64,000 nucleotides of DNA from Alistipes sp. Lineage in GTDB: Bacteria; Bacteroidota; Bacteroidia; Bacteroidales; Rikenellaceae. The notes below the pieces were generated by a model, which worked only from the letters and a program-made list of their open reading frames with translations, was not told the DNA's origin and made no database searches. Below are positions 35,738 through 44,434 of this stretch, piece by piece; position 1 is the first letter of the stretch, and each line of letters starts with the position of its first letter. The DNA is taken from contig JAJQED010000041.1 of the NCBI GenBank assembly GCA_021201825.1, positions 124,001 to 188,000 of the forward strand, written 5' to 3'. A program made the translations under genes and the position numbers.

Positions 35738-35784
35738 ACGATAATAAGTCCGGTGTGGGGAAATCCAAACCGGACTTATCGTAT
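35738..35784. terminator. Convergent hairpin terminator between GH92 and lemA
   Basis: Arms 35738-35754 and 35769-35782 pair over about 14 bp (ACGAT-TAAGTCCGGT with ACCGGACTTATCGT) with a small bulge in the left arm. A long loop separates them. It lies between two convergent genes. Confidence 0.65.
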
Positions 35785-35794
35785 TCAGATGCTT

Positions 35795-36376
35795 TTAAAA
35801 CTGCACTACGGGGGCCGTTGCGGCACCCTCCTGTGACTGGAAGTATGGTTTGATATGGAACCCGAATATCGAGGCCAACAGGTTCTTAGGGAACCTGCGG
35901 ATGGAGGTGTTGTATTCCTGGGCCGCTTCGTTGAACCGTTGCCGCTCGACGGCGATACGGTTCTCGGTACCCTCGAGTTGGGACTGGAGTTCGAGGAAGT
36001 TCTGGTTGGCCTTAAGGTCCGGGTAATTCTCGGCCACGGCAAGAAGCCGGCTAAGGGCTGATCCGACCTGTCCCTGTGCCTGGTTATAGGCGGCGAGGGT
36101 TTCGGGGGTCAGGTTGGCGGCATCGACGGTCACACTGGTAGCCTGTGCCCGGGCATTCATAACGGCCGTGAGGGTCTCCTGTTCATGCGACGCATATCCC
36201 TTGACCGTATTTACAAGGTTGGGTATCAGGTCCGCCCGCCGTTGGTATTGGTTCTCCACCTGGGCCCAGGCGGTGTTAACTTTCTCCTCTGAAGTTACCA
36301 GGGAATTGTACACGCCAGCCATCGACAATACCAGGATGGCTACTATTACCAAAAGAATAACTGTTCCTTTTTTCAT
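35795..36376 (-). CDS. lemA: LemA family protein
   Basis: A 193-residue protein with an N-terminal transmembrane helix (residues 5-24, VILLVIVAILVLSMAGVYN) and a mostly helical domain. The LemA signatures NTAWAQVENQYQRRADLIPNLVNTVKGYA (only the core is diagnostic) and NLLASIFGF-like FPKNLLASIFGFHIKPYFQ end the protein. LemA proteins are common envelope proteins with no firm function. The upstream gene on the same strand encodes a TPM-domain protein, a pairing known in many bacteria, and the two are probably co-transcribed with a 47-base gap. Confidence 0.93.
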   Translation of the reverse strand: MKKGTVILLVIVAILVLSMAGVYNSLVTSEEKVNTAWAQVENQYQRRADLIPNLVNTVKGYASHEQETLTAVMNARAQATSVTVDAANLTPETLAAYNQAQGQVGSALSRLLAVAENYPDLKANQNFLELQSQLEGTENRIAVERQRFNEAAQEYNTSIRRFPKNLLASIFGFHIKPYFQSQEGAATAPVVQF

Positions 36377-36423
36377 ATTATTTTAAACTTAAATTGCCAT
36401 TTATAAATGCCTTGCGGAAAGGA

Positions 36424-37344
36424 TTAGAAGCGGGATGTCGCTCCGCCGCCGCCGCTGCGGCCTCCGCCCCAACCGCCTGTGAAACCACCGCCACCCCGGC
36501 CGAGACCACCCAAGCCGCCAAGCCCACCGATGGTGCCGCCAATTACTGCGCCACCGACGTTCTCGGTCCGGTTCTTTGTTGTGGTATAGCCGCAATTCGG
36601 GCAGCGCATTACGGTACTGATCATCTTTACGCCCGGGGACACCATCCGGGAGGACTGGCTTACATCCTGCATCTGGTGGCCGCACCGGGGGCATTTCCGG
36701 CCACGGCGGTAGCCTAACCATGCAATTACCATAATGAAGACCAGCAGACCGAAAATAACCAGTAGAGCAGCAGCAAATCCCTCCCCGGCCGGGGAGTCCT
36801 GCTGTGCAAGTAACTCGCTGTCAGGGTCGGTAAGTAATTCTTCGATAGCCGTTAGCCCGGCGATTAGCCCGTCATCCCAATCGCCCTGGGATAGGTACGG
36901 GTTCATCCTCTGTGTTTGGATCCGTTTGCTCATGGCATCGGTAAGCACCCCCTCAAGTCCGTAACCTACTTCGAACCGCAATAGGCGATCCTCCGTTGCC
37001 AGTAAAACGAGCAAGCCGTTGTCATCACCTTTCTTCCCGATGCTCCACATTTCGAACAGGCGGACGGTGAAATCTTCCGGGGAAGCGTCCCCGATGGACG
37101 GTACTACGACGATTGCGGTCTCCACCCCGGTGGCGGTCTCGAGTGCGGATGCCATGGAATTGAGGCGCGATACGGTAGAAGAGGAGAGAATGTTTGCGGG
37201 GTCGCTAACGTAACGTCTGGCATCCTGACGGTGAACGTCCGGTACCTGCTCCGGGGTATAAGTGCCCTGTGCATTGGCGCACATCAAGGCCAGTGCCATC
37301 GCAACAACCATTATCCCCTTTATATATAAATCTTTATTTCCCAC
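36424..37344 (-). CDS. TPM-domain membrane protein (LemA partner)
   Basis: A 306-residue exported membrane protein. After a signal peptide (ending near CANAQG), the TPM_phosphatase domain at about residues 45-165 shows YVSDPANILS, ETATGVETAIVVVPSIGD and EMWSIGKKGDDNGLLVLLA. A transmembrane helix near residues 190-212 follows, then a zinc-ribbon-like pair CPRCGH and CPNCGY, and a glycine-rich tail ending in GGGATSRF. This architecture resembles YgcG-type proteins found with LemA. The TPM fold is known in plant and Rv proteins linked to photosystem or envelope maintenance. The role here is unknown. Confidence 0.88.
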   Translation of the reverse strand: MGNKDLYIKGIMVVAMALALMCANAQGTYTPEQVPDVHRQDARRYVSDPANILSSSTVSRLNSMASALETATGVETAIVVVPSIGDASPEDFTVRLFEMWSIGKKGDDNGLLVLLATEDRLLRFEVGYGLEGVLTDAMSKRIQTQRMNPYLSQGDWDDGLIAGLTAIEELLTDPDSELLAQQDSPAGEGFAAALLVIFGLLVFIMVIAWLGYRRGRKCPRCGHQMQDVSQSSRMVSPGVKMISTVMRCPNCGYTTTKNRTENVGGAVIGGTIGGLGGLGGLGRGGGGFTGGWGGGRSGGGGATSRF

Positions 37345-37645
37345 AATTTACCGTCTTTCTCCCAGTCAACACACAGGCTTACCTCTGCGGGAAGTATCCA
37401 TTTTCGTGCCGCCCTATGTCGGGAATGGGGATAAGAAAACCGTTATTGTTAAAATATTTATAAATAATTTTCCGATACAGACAAAAATTGAACGGTTTTT
37501 GCATTCACGGTTGGGTTACGGCTAATTTTTTAATTTTTTACCCTTATTGTTTACAAATTCCCTGTACACCTTTGCGCTATTTTTTTATCTTTATATATTG
37601 TATCGGGGTTTTATATAATAAGGGAATTTAATATACTATCGCTAT
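37345..37645. other. AT-rich intergenic region with divergent control of TPM-lemA and cyd operons
   Basis: These 301 bases hold no gene. A possible plus-strand promoter for DUF4492-cydAB is TTTG at 37571-37574 and TATATTG at 37594-37600, 19 bases apart, one T short of consensus. The rest is AT-rich, with nothing else I can name. Confidence 0.45.
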
Positions 37646-37864
37646 ATGGCACAGCGGAATGTCTCTTACCGTGTCTGGGCTTTCTACCGGGACGGTTTCC
37701 GGAGCATGACCATCGGGCGCACCCTGTGGGCACTGATCCTTATCAAGCTGTTCATTATGTTCGCCGTCCTGAAGCTCTTTTTCTTTCCGAACCAGTTGGG
37801 CGGCCTCACGGACGAGGAGAAGACCATGCAGGTCATGGAGAACCTTACACAGATAGGGGAATAG
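37646..37864 (+). CDS. DUF4492 small membrane protein upstream of cydA
   Basis: A 72-residue protein with a basic, aromatic N-terminus (YRVWAFYRDGFRSM) and one hydrophobic helix near residues 27-46 (TLWALILIKLFIMFAVLKLF). The DUF4492 family typically sits in front of cydAB in Bacteroidota and Campylobacterota. It may be a small accessory subunit of the cytochrome bd oxidase, like CydX/CydS in other bacteria, though it is not related by visible sequence. The stop is 42 bases before cydA. Confidence 0.82.
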   Translation: MAQRNVSYRVWAFYRDGFRSMTIGRTLWALILIKLFIMFAVLKLFFFPNQLGGLTDEEKTMQVMENLTQIGE

Positions 37865-37906
37865 TTAATACGATCAAAGAATATTCATCTACTAATTCAC
37901 TCGCTT

Positions 37907-39493
37907 ATGTTTTTAGAGACTACTGCGGATTTTATGGAGGTGGTCAACTGGTCCCGGGCACAGTTCGCCATGACGGCCATCTACCATTTCCTGTTCGTCC
38001 CGCTCACGCTCGGGCTTAGTTTCCTGTGTGCTTTTATGCACACGCAATACTACCGCACGGGCGAAGAATTTTGGAAACGGACCACAAAGTTCTGGATGAA
38101 AGTCTTCGCCATCAATTTCGCCATCGGCATCGCGACGGGTATCATCCTGGAGTTCGAGTTCGGGACCAACTGGTCCAACTACTCGTTCTTCGTAGGGGAT
38201 ATATTCGGCGCACCGCTGGCAATAGAGGGTATCCTGGCATTCTTTCTCGAGGCGACGTTCGTCGCGGTTATGTTCTTCGGGTGGGACCGGGTGTCCAAAG
38301 GATTCCACCTGACATCCACATGGATGACCGCCGTGGGGGCAAATCTCTCCGCATTGTGGATACTGGTGGCCAATGCATGGATGCAGCATCCCGTCGGCAT
38401 GACTTTCAATGTGGAAACGGCACGGAACGAGATGTATTCGTTCTGGGAGGTTTTGCTCTCGCCCGTGGCCATAAATAAATTCTGCCATACGGTCCTGTCA
38501 GGATTCGTACTGGGCGCAGTCTTTGTGATCGGGGTGAGCGCATGGTTCATGCTTAAAAAACGGGAGGAGAGATTTGCACGCCAAAGTATAAAGATCGCAG
38601 CCATATTCGGTATCGTAAGCTCCATACTGCTGATAACAACCGGGGACAAATCCAGCCGACTTATCGCCGAATTCCAGCCCATGAAACTGGCGGCTGCCGA
38701 GGGGCTTTATGACGGGGGCGAAAATGCCGACATGGTCATTATCGGGGTATTCAAACCGGCGGACCGGATAGAACCGGGGGAAGACCCGTTCCGGTTCGGC
38801 ATCCGTATACCGGGACTGCTCTCCATCCTGAGTTTCCATGACCGGAACGCCTATGTAGCCGGGATCAACGACCTGATAAACGGTGACGAGGAGCATGACC
38901 TGATGCCCGCTTCCGAAAAGATAGAACGGGGCCGGGTGGCCATTGCCGAACTGGGCCGTTACCGCCAGGCAATTAAGGACAATGACAGCAGTACGGCCGA
39001 AGAAGTGGTGCAGAAGTTCTCGCCCGACACACCCGAGGGCCGGGAATTCCTTACCGAATACTTCAAATACTTCGGTTACGGCTACCTCCAATCGCCGGAT
39101 GACCTGAAACTGAACGTGCCGCTGTTGTTTTACTCATACCGGCTGATGGTCGGTTGCGGGATGTGGTTCGTACTTCTCTTCCTCCTTGTACTTTATGCAC
39201 TCTACCGTAAGAAAGGCAGCCTGCCGTTCCCCAAATGGCTCCAGTATGCCATGTTATGGTCGATACCGCTGGCCTACCTCGCCGGGCAGGCGGGTTGGAT
39301 CGTAGCTGAGGTCGGGCGCCAGCCGTGGACCATCCAGGACCTGCTGCCTACCGTAGCCGCAGTTTCCCGTATCGACGCCGGTTCGGTCAAAGTTACTTTC
39401 TTCCTATTCGTGATCCTGTTCACGACCCTATTGATAGCCGAGGTAATGATTATGACCCGGCAAATTAAGATCGGACCCAAAAACGACGAATAG
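37907..39493 (+). CDS. cydA: Cytochrome bd ubiquinol oxidase subunit I
   Basis: A 528-residue inner-membrane subunit carrying hemes b558, b595 and d. It oxidises quinol and reduces O2 with high affinity, which suits an anaerobe or microaerobe that scavenges oxygen. The heme ligands correspond to His27 (b595), His194 in FCHTVLSG and Met414 in LMVGCGMWF (both b558). GRQPWTIQ near residue 470 and SNYSFFVGD are also conserved. The quinol-binding Q-loop region of about residues 250-390 is present. It overlaps no neighbour. cydB begins two bases after the stop. Confidence 0.97.
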   Translation: MFLETTADFMEVVNWSRAQFAMTAIYHFLFVPLTLGLSFLCAFMHTQYYRTGEEFWKRTTKFWMKVFAINFAIGIATGIILEFEFGTNWSNYSFFVGDIFGAPLAIEGILAFFLEATFVAVMFFGWDRVSKGFHLTSTWMTAVGANLSALWILVANAWMQHPVGMTFNVETARNEMYSFWEVLLSPVAINKFCHTVLSGFVLGAVFVIGVSAWFMLKKREERFARQSIKIAAIFGIVSSILLITTGDKSSRLIAEFQPMKLAAAEGLYDGGENADMVIIGVFKPADRIEPGEDPFRFGIRIPGLLSILSFHDRNAYVAGINDLINGDEEHDLMPASEKIERGRVAIAELGRYRQAIKDNDSSTAEEVVQKFSPDTPEGREFLTEYFKYFGYGYLQSPDDLKLNVPLLFYSYRLMVGCGMWFVLLFLLVLYALYRKKGSLPFPKWLQYAMLWSIPLAYLAGQAGWIVAEVGRQPWTIQDLLPTVAAVSRIDAGSVKVTFFLFVILFTTLLIAEVMIMTRQIKIGPKNDE

Positions 39494-39495
39494 CC

Positions 39496-40644
39496 ATGAT
39501 AACCTACGATTTCTTACAACATTACTGGTGGCTGATAATCTCGCTGCTGGGTGCCCTACTGGTATTCCTGCTTTTCGTGCAGGGCGGGCAGGGAATGCTA
39601 TATACGATCGGTAAAACCCGTGAGGAAAGGAATATGATAGCCGATGCGCTGGGACGGAAATGGGAGTTGACGTTCACAACCCTTGTAACGTTCGGCGGTG
39701 CGTTCTTCGCTTCTTTCCCGCTTTTCTATTCGACCAGTTTCGGGGGTGCATTCTACGTCTGGATGCTTATCCTGTTTGTCTTCATCATACAGGCTGTGGC
39801 ATACGAATACAGGCGGAAACCCAGCAATTTCCTCGGCGAAAAAACTTTCGACGCTTTCCTTGTGATAAACGGTGTCGCCGGTGCATTACTGCTCGGCACC
39901 GCCGTGGCGACGCTGTTCACCGGAGGTAACTTCACGGTCGAGAAAGCCAACCTGGCCAATATAGGCGGGAACACGGTGATTTCCCAATGGACTACGCCGT
40001 GGAGGGGCCTCGAAGCCGTGGCGGATTACCGGAACCTCGCTTTGGGCCTTGCCGTGCTTTTCCTGTCTCGGGTGCTGGGATTGCAGTTCTTTATGAACAC
40101 CATTGACGACCGGGTCATTTATGACCGTTGCCGCAAACACTTGCTGTATAACGCCGTACCGTTCCTCGTATTTTTCCTGCTCTTCTTTGTCAGCCTTATG
40201 CTGTCGAACGGTTGGGCCGTGGACCCGCAAACGGGTGTCATATCGGTGGAAAAAATCAAATATCTCCATAACATGATGCAGATGCCGCTGGTAATGATAG
40301 GTTTCCTGCTCGGGGTAGTGAGCGTATTGGCCAGCCTTGTGATGGGGCACTTTACCTCGTTCGCCAAAAAGGCGATCTGGTTCGGCGGAGCCGGGACGGT
40401 TCTTACGGTTTTATGCCTACTGTTGTGTGCTGGATGGAACGATACGGCTTATTATCCGTCACTGTCCGACACACAAAGCTCCCTTACGATCTATAACAGT
40501 TCATCGAGCGAATTTACTTTGAAGACCATGAGCGTCGTTTCACTTGTTATACCTTTCGTGATCGCATATATTTGGTATGCTTGGCACGCGCTCACCAAAG
40601 CAAAGATCACCCGTACCGAAGGGGCGGGGGACGACGCCTATTAG
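39496..40644 (+). CDS. cydB: Cytochrome bd ubiquinol oxidase subunit II
   Basis: A 382-residue partner of CydA with eight or nine hydrophobic segments. The start LQHYWWLIISLLGALLVFLLF (only partly diagnostic) and the VQGGQGMLY region mark the CydB N-terminus, and a W-AWHALTK tail ends it. It begins directly after cydA, and DUF4492-cydA-cydB clearly form one operon. Two consecutive hairpins follow the stop. The CydDC exporter for assembly is not in the window. Confidence 0.95.
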   Translation: MITYDFLQHYWWLIISLLGALLVFLLFVQGGQGMLYTIGKTREERNMIADALGRKWELTFTTLVTFGGAFFASFPLFYSTSFGGAFYVWMLILFVFIIQAVAYEYRRKPSNFLGEKTFDAFLVINGVAGALLLGTAVATLFTGGNFTVEKANLANIGGNTVISQWTTPWRGLEAVADYRNLALGLAVLFLSRVLGLQFFMNTIDDRVIYDRCRKHLLYNAVPFLVFFLLFFVSLMLSNGWAVDPQTGVISVEKIKYLHNMMQMPLVMIGFLLGVVSVLASLVMGHFTSFAKKAIWFGGAGTVLTVLCLLLCAGWNDTAYYPSLSDTQSSLTIYNSSSSEFTLKTMSVVSLVIPFVIAYIWYAWHALTKAKITRTEGAGDDAY

Positions 40645-40652
40645 ACCCTTTC

Positions 40653-40689
40653 CGGATCCGTTACCGTCCGGTGGACGGTAACGGATCCG
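40653..40689 (+). other. 17-bp perfect inverted repeat after cydB
   Basis: Arms 40653-40669 and 40673-40689 pair perfectly around a 3-base loop. The next base (C-A) is mismatched, then three more pairs form with the A run. No T tract follows on either strand, so it is not a classical terminator. It may protect the mRNA 3' end. Confidence 0.7.
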
Positions 40690-40702
40690 AAAAAACATAC
40701 TT

Positions 40703-40738
40703 GCGGCGGCACTATCCGGTAGTGCCGCCGCGTTTGTT
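40703..40738 (+). terminator. Terminator of the cyd operon
   Basis: A 12-bp perfect GC-rich stem (40703-40714 with 40720-40731) with loop TCCGG is followed by GTTTGTTT. Confidence 0.8.
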
Positions 40739-40779
40739 TATAGCGGCACGGCAACGGCTTGCATTTAGGGAAATAATGG

Positions 40780-40787
40780 TAATTTTG
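40780..40787 (+). promoter_or_regulatory. -7 element TAATTTTG for the BACON-like lipoprotein
   Basis: A perfect TAnnTTTG match, with TTG at 40759-40761 as a possible -33 element 18 bases upstream. It lies 38 bases before the start at 40825. Confidence 0.55.
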
Positions 40788-40824
40788 TGGCGGCGGGTAC
40801 CTTTGCCGCCGGTAAGTTTCTTGT

Positions 40825-42069
40825 ATGACTGGAAAGGTTTTCAAAATATTGATGGCGGTTCTGTTTGCCGCCCCGTTTCTCGCGGTTTCATGCAATACCG
40901 AGGACGTCGAGATAAACGCCGACGGTATACAATCGGACTCGACGACGATCCTGCTTCCCTATACCCAGGGCGGGCAGAATTACCTTACGGTCAGTTCCAT
41001 GCGGGCATGGTGGGTAGAGTTTGAAGATGCCGGCCAGGGCTCGTGGCTCACAGGTATCACCCCGGACGAGGGGGTATTTACCTCGCAGGTGGTTTTGTCT
41101 GCCGACCGGAACCCCTGGCGCAGGCGCAGTACCCGGATATTTTTCAATAACGGTATCCGGGCGGACTCTGTGATAGTCATCCAACGGGCGCAGGAATCCT
41201 ACGAACCGGGTACGGTGATCTATTTCGAAAACTTCGGGACCGATACGGTCCGTACAAGTATACCCGTCGATTCGTATACCTCATGGGGTGCCCGCGGGAC
41301 CGGGGTGTCGGTGACCACTTATTCCGGTACGGACGCATATATCCAGTCCGAGGTTATGTCCGCCGATTACTATAACCAGCCGCATGAGGAATTGTCGAGC
41401 GTCAATTCACTGCAGCTGGAGCCGGGTGGTCAGCTCGAACTGCCGAGGCTCAACAAGGCGGAATACAACAACGTCATCCTGACCCTTTACCTGGCCGCAT
41501 GGGACAACGGTTACCGGCCTGTCGAAGCCAATTCTCTCTATATCGAGGGTGGGACCGACGGCGAGAATTACGACCGGCTGCCTATCGGCTTCTCCAATAC
41601 ATCGGGTTGGCAAAAGGTAGAGGTCGAGTTTGCCATAATCGAAAGCTCGTCCAACCTGTACCTGCGTTTAGGCAATGAGGGGACGCAGCCGCTATTCATC
41701 GACGATATACTACTGGAAGCGGCAGGAACCGGCGGGTCCCAAACCATCGGCACCCCGACCCCGAGCGTGACTACTCTTTCCGCTACCGATATAACCCCGT
41801 ATACGGCGGAGGTAGGGTTGCGGTATTCCCTCCCGGTACAGATAAATGCCGTGGTTTCGGCCGGTATCCAATGGCGTCATTCCGGCGACGTGGATTATAC
41901 CGAGGAAGAAATCGCCGATGCGGTGCCCGATACTAATGAGACGGTAACCCTTATTGGCCTCGACCCGGGAGAGCAGTATTACTACCGGGCTTATACCGTG
42001 CACGGTGAGGGTATCTATACCTACGGTAACGAACTGAGCTTCACCACTTCCGCAGAGGAAGAGGAGTAG
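40825..42069 (+). CDS. Multidomain surface lipoprotein (BACON-like, galactose-binding-like, Fn3-like)
   Basis: A 414-residue lipoprotein with lipobox AVSC and Cys24, followed by NTEDVE. Residues about 35-125 resemble a BACON-type domain: beta-rich, with WWVEFEDAG and STRIFFNNG...VIQRAQE. Residues about 135-300 are a jelly-roll-like domain (YFENFGTD, YIEGGTDGENYDRLP, FIDDILLEAAG) of the type that binds sugars or structural partners. Residues about 315-410 look like a fibronectin type III domain (TPYTAEVGLRY, YYYRAYTV). Such Bacteroidota lipoproteins often bind glycans at the surface. No catalytic site is seen. The gene stands alone after the cyd operon. Confidence 0.78.
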   Translation: MTGKVFKILMAVLFAAPFLAVSCNTEDVEINADGIQSDSTTILLPYTQGGQNYLTVSSMRAWWVEFEDAGQGSWLTGITPDEGVFTSQVVLSADRNPWRRRSTRIFFNNGIRADSVIVIQRAQESYEPGTVIYFENFGTDTVRTSIPVDSYTSWGARGTGVSVTTYSGTDAYIQSEVMSADYYNQPHEELSSVNSLQLEPGGQLELPRLNKAEYNNVILTLYLAAWDNGYRPVEANSLYIEGGTDGENYDRLPIGFSNTSGWQKVEVEFAIIESSSNLYLRLGNEGTQPLFIDDILLEAAGTGGSQTIGTPTPSVTTLSATDITPYTAEVGLRYSLPVQINAVVSAGIQWRHSGDVDYTEEEIADAVPDTNETVTLIGLDPGEQYYYRAYTVHGEGIYTYGNELSFTTSAEEEE

Positions 42070-42081
42070 TTTCAGGCAGGC

Positions 42082-42396
42082 TTAAAATATTTTCAGCCCG
42101 ATTATTCCTACAATGATAAGCAGCGCCGAAAGCAACCGTGCGATACCAGCCGGATCGTTGAAGAACATGATCCCGATGGCAAGCGTCCCCACGGCGCCTA
42201 TCCCCGTCCATACCGCATACGCCGTCCCGATAGGTATCGTTCTCTGGGCCATATAGAGGAACAGGCCGCTAAGGGCCATTGAGAATACCGACACGGCGAT
42301 AAACGCAACTTTGTGCTGCCCTCCAGCCGCCAATTTGAAACCCAGGGGCCAGCCGATCTCAAAAACACCCCCGAGGATAAGGTATATCCAAGCCAT
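42082..42396 (-). CDS. SMR-family transporter of the Gdx (SugE) type
   Basis: A 104-residue, four-helix inner-membrane protein. The ATG at 42396 is used because the family N-terminus MAWIYLILGGVFEIGWPLGFK starts there (only its core is quoted as evidence). A 22-residue longer frame would reach into the promoter. The conserved Glu of helix 1 is Glu14, and the AYAVWTGIGAVG segment in helix 3 is typical of Gdx guanidinium/H+ exporters rather than of EmrE-type multidrug pumps. The gene is convergent with the lipoprotein gene, 12 bases away. The -7 element at 42423-42430 gives a leader too short for a guanidine riboswitch. Confidence 0.9.
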   Translation of the reverse strand: MAWIYLILGGVFEIGWPLGFKLAAGGQHKVAFIAVSVFSMALSGLFLYMAQRTIPIGTAYAVWTGIGAVGTLAIGIMFFNDPAGIARLLSALLIIVGIIGLKIF

Positions 42397-42422
42397 AATT
42401 ATTTCGTTTAGATTTCCCGGTA

Positions 42423-42430
42423 CAAATATA
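42423..42430 (-). promoter_or_regulatory. -7 element TATATTTG for the SMR gene
   Basis: The minus strand reads TATATTTG, a perfect match, about 27 bases before the start. The leader would be about 20 bases. Confidence 0.6.
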
Positions 42431-42497
42431 AGATTCCTGGAATTATCCGGCCCCCCCAACACAAGTAAGTAGGGTTGGACGTTTAGCGCAAAAGGTT

Positions 42498-42505
42498 TAC
42501 ATTTG
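42498..42505 (+). promoter_or_regulatory. -7 element TACATTTG for the thioesterase gene
   Basis: A perfect TAnnTTTG match with TTGG at 42475-42478 as a possible -33 element 19 bases upstream. It lies 28 bases before the start at 42533 and is divergent from the SMR promoter. Confidence 0.6.
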
Positions 42506-42532
42506 CAGCGGGCCGACCAATAGGGCCCGGTT

Positions 42533-43258
42533 ATGGAAGAAAGAGGAATATATAACTACACGGTAAGCCAGCGGGACGTGGATTTCACCGGCAAATGCTC
42601 CCCTGCGTCGTTAATGAACCACATACTGCAGGCGGCTGGTGACGATGCCGACCTTAACGGGTTCGGGATCAAGGACCTCAATATGGGAAACTGTTCATGG
42701 GTGCTGAGCCGTATGTGTACGGAATTTAACCGCAGGCCCTCACAGGGCGAGCGAATCAGCGTCAGGACATGGGTTAGTGAAGTGGGCCGGTTGATGACCA
42801 CCCGTAATATGGTTGTGTTTGACGGGAACCGGGAGCAGGTAGCCTGTGCGGTGACCCAATGGGCAGTGATCGATATCGACAGCCGCCGTGCACTCGATAT
42901 CCGGGCCAACGTGGATTACAGGGGCAAAATCCTCGACGAACCGTCTCCGGCCGGCCCGCCGGAACGGATACATAAACTGGACTCTGAAGAATGCGCCGTT
43001 AAAACGGTAGTTTACAGCGATGTGGATTTCAACCGCCACATGAACGCTATGAAATACGTGGAGTGGATACTGGACCATGCTCCGGTAGTGAGGGTTACCG
43101 AGTCACTCCGCCGTATCGACATCAATTTCCTGAAAGAAGCCCTGCTGGGTAGCCGGTTGTCTTTGATATGCATGGAAGCGGACGGGGTGGTCCGGTATGA
43201 GATTCGGGAACAGACAGCTGGCGATCCGCTATGCCGGTGTGGGTTGACTTTCTCATAA
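42533..43258 (+). CDS. Acyl-ACP thioesterase family protein
   Basis: A 241-residue protein with two hot-dog folds. It releases fatty acids from acyl carrier protein in the cytosol. The first fold holds SPASLMNHILQAAGDDADLNGFG and the SWVLSRM segment (both only partly diagnostic), then VRTWVSEVGRLMTTR. The second starts at about residue 150 and contains the catalytic-type YSDVDFNRHMNAMKYVEWILD with the Asn-His motif of bacterial FatA/FatB-like enzymes. Length and domain order match the family. The gene has its own promoter and ends near a hairpin shared with convergent cysK. Confidence 0.9.
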   Translation: MEERGIYNYTVSQRDVDFTGKCSPASLMNHILQAAGDDADLNGFGIKDLNMGNCSWVLSRMCTEFNRRPSQGERISVRTWVSEVGRLMTTRNMVVFDGNREQVACAVTQWAVIDIDSRRALDIRANVDYRGKILDEPSPAGPPERIHKLDSEECAVKTVVYSDVDFNRHMNAMKYVEWILDHAPVVRVTESLRRIDINFLKEALLGSRLSLICMEADGVVRYEIREQTAGDPLCRCGLTFS

Positions 43259-43281
43259 AGTTCGTTGGTCGGTATAATACA

Positions 43282-43310
43282 GCAAGGGAACCCGTCACGG
43301 GTTCCCTTGC
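43282..43310. terminator. Convergent hairpin between thioesterase and cysK
   Basis: A 13-bp perfect stem (43282-43294 with 43298-43310) with loop TCA. No T tract follows on either strand, but its place between two convergent genes suggests termination. Confidence 0.6.
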
Positions 43311-43353
43311 CTCACTTAAATAACCTGACTAACCTAAACAAAACTTATTTTTA

Positions 43354-44301
43354 CTAAAGCGGATATTCATCGAAAGCATACAGGACGGTAGACAGGTACC
43401 GTTCGCCGGTATCCGGCAACAGGACCACTATCGTCTTGCCTGAGTTTTCCGGCCGGTTTGCCAGCTGTGTTGCGGCGTAGGCCGCCGCCCCGGAAGAAAT
43501 GCCGACAAGCAGTCCCTCGTATTTGGCCAGCAGGCGGCTGGTACGGATCGCGTCGTTGTTCGAAACCTTGATTATTTCGTCCACCACTTCCGGATCGTAA
43601 TTTTTGGGAACGAAACCGGCTCCTATGCCCTGTATCTTATGCGGTGCGGGGGACCCTCCCGACAGTACGGGTGAATCTTCCGGTTCAACGGCGACTATTT
43701 TAACTTCCGGTTTGTATTCTTTCAGCCGTTTGCCGACGCCGCTGACAGTGCCGCCCGTGCCGACTCCGGCCACAAAAATATCGACCTTACCGTCCGTGTC
43801 GCGCCATATCTCCTCGCCGGTGGTACGGTAATGTACCCGGGGATTGGCCGGGTTGTCGAACTGCTGTAGGATTATGGAACCGGGAGTTTGTTCCTGCAGT
43901 TCAGTCGCCTTGGCAATGGCCCCTTTCATCCCGTCGGGACCCGGTGTAAGAACCAGCTCGGCACCGAGAGCCTTGAGCAGGTTACGCCGTTCGATGCTCA
44001 TGGTTTCCGGCATGGTCAATATCAGTTTATAACCCTTGTTGGCGGCAACGAATGCCAGCCCTATACCGGTATTTCCGCTGGTGGGTTCTATAATAGTTGC
44101 GCCCTGCGTGAGCCTGCCGCTCTGTTCGGCATCTTCCACCATCGCCAGGGCGATGCGGTCCTTGACGCTTCCGGCCGGGTTGAAGTATTCCAGTTTGGCG
44201 ATGATATTGTTCCGGGTGCCGGTCTTTTCACCGTATGTCCCCAGTTCCAGCAGCGGGGTGTTGCCGACCAGGTCCGTGAGTTTACGTGAGATCTTTGCCA
44301 T
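43354..44301 (-). CDS. cysK: Cysteine synthase A (O-acetylserine sulfhydrylase)
   Basis: A 315-residue PLP enzyme that forms L-cysteine from O-acetylserine and sulfide. The PLP lysine lies in [11 protein letters not shown], the substrate loop is [12 protein letters not shown], the phosphate-binding loop [12 protein letters not shown] is near residue 175, and the active-site serine and tyrosine region [11 protein letters not shown] lies in the C-terminal part. Its length is normal and all motifs are intact. It has its own -7 element upstream. No cysE is next to it. Confidence 0.97.
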   Translation of the reverse strand: MAKISRKLTDLVGNTPLLELGTYGEKTGTRNNIIAKLEYFNPAGSVKDRIALAMVEDAEQSGRLTQGATIIEPTSGNTGIGLAFVAANKGYKLILTMPETMSIERRNLLKALGAELVLTPGPDGMKGAIAKATELQEQTPGSIILQQFDNPANPRVHYRTTGEEIWRDTDGKVDIFVAGVGTGGTVSGVGKRLKEYKPEVKIVAVEPEDSPVLSGGSPAPHKIQGIGAGFVPKNYDPEVVDEIIKVSNNDAIRTSRLLAKYEGLLVGISSGAAAYAATQLANRPENSGKTIVVLLPDTGERYLSTVLYAFDEYPL

Positions 44302-44336
44302 ATTCTTCGTTTTAGAATTGTCCGTTTCTTACACTG

Positions 44337-44344
44337 CAAATTTA
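44337..44344 (-). promoter_or_regulatory. -7 element TAAATTTG for cysK
   Basis: The minus strand reads TAAATTTG, a perfect match, about 36 bases before the cysK start. No clear -33 element was found. Confidence 0.55.
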
Positions 44345-44407
44345 GGGCTAAGCCTGTTTGCGGGAAATAACATTTTCGTGGTATTTCGCCGGGGATGATA
44401 TTAAACC

Positions 44408-44415
44408 TATCTTTG
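44408..44415 (+). promoter_or_regulatory. -7 element TATCTTTG for the LuxR regulator
   Basis: A perfect TAnnTTTG match 20 bases before the start at 44435, giving a leader of about 15 bases. The -33 region shows only TTTCG. Confidence 0.55.
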
Positions 44416-44434
44416 CATTGACTCCATAGGCGTA

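Noticed and set aside
42397-42462. N-terminal extension of the SMR protein
   Set aside because: The family N-terminus begins at 42396, and the extension runs through the -7 element.
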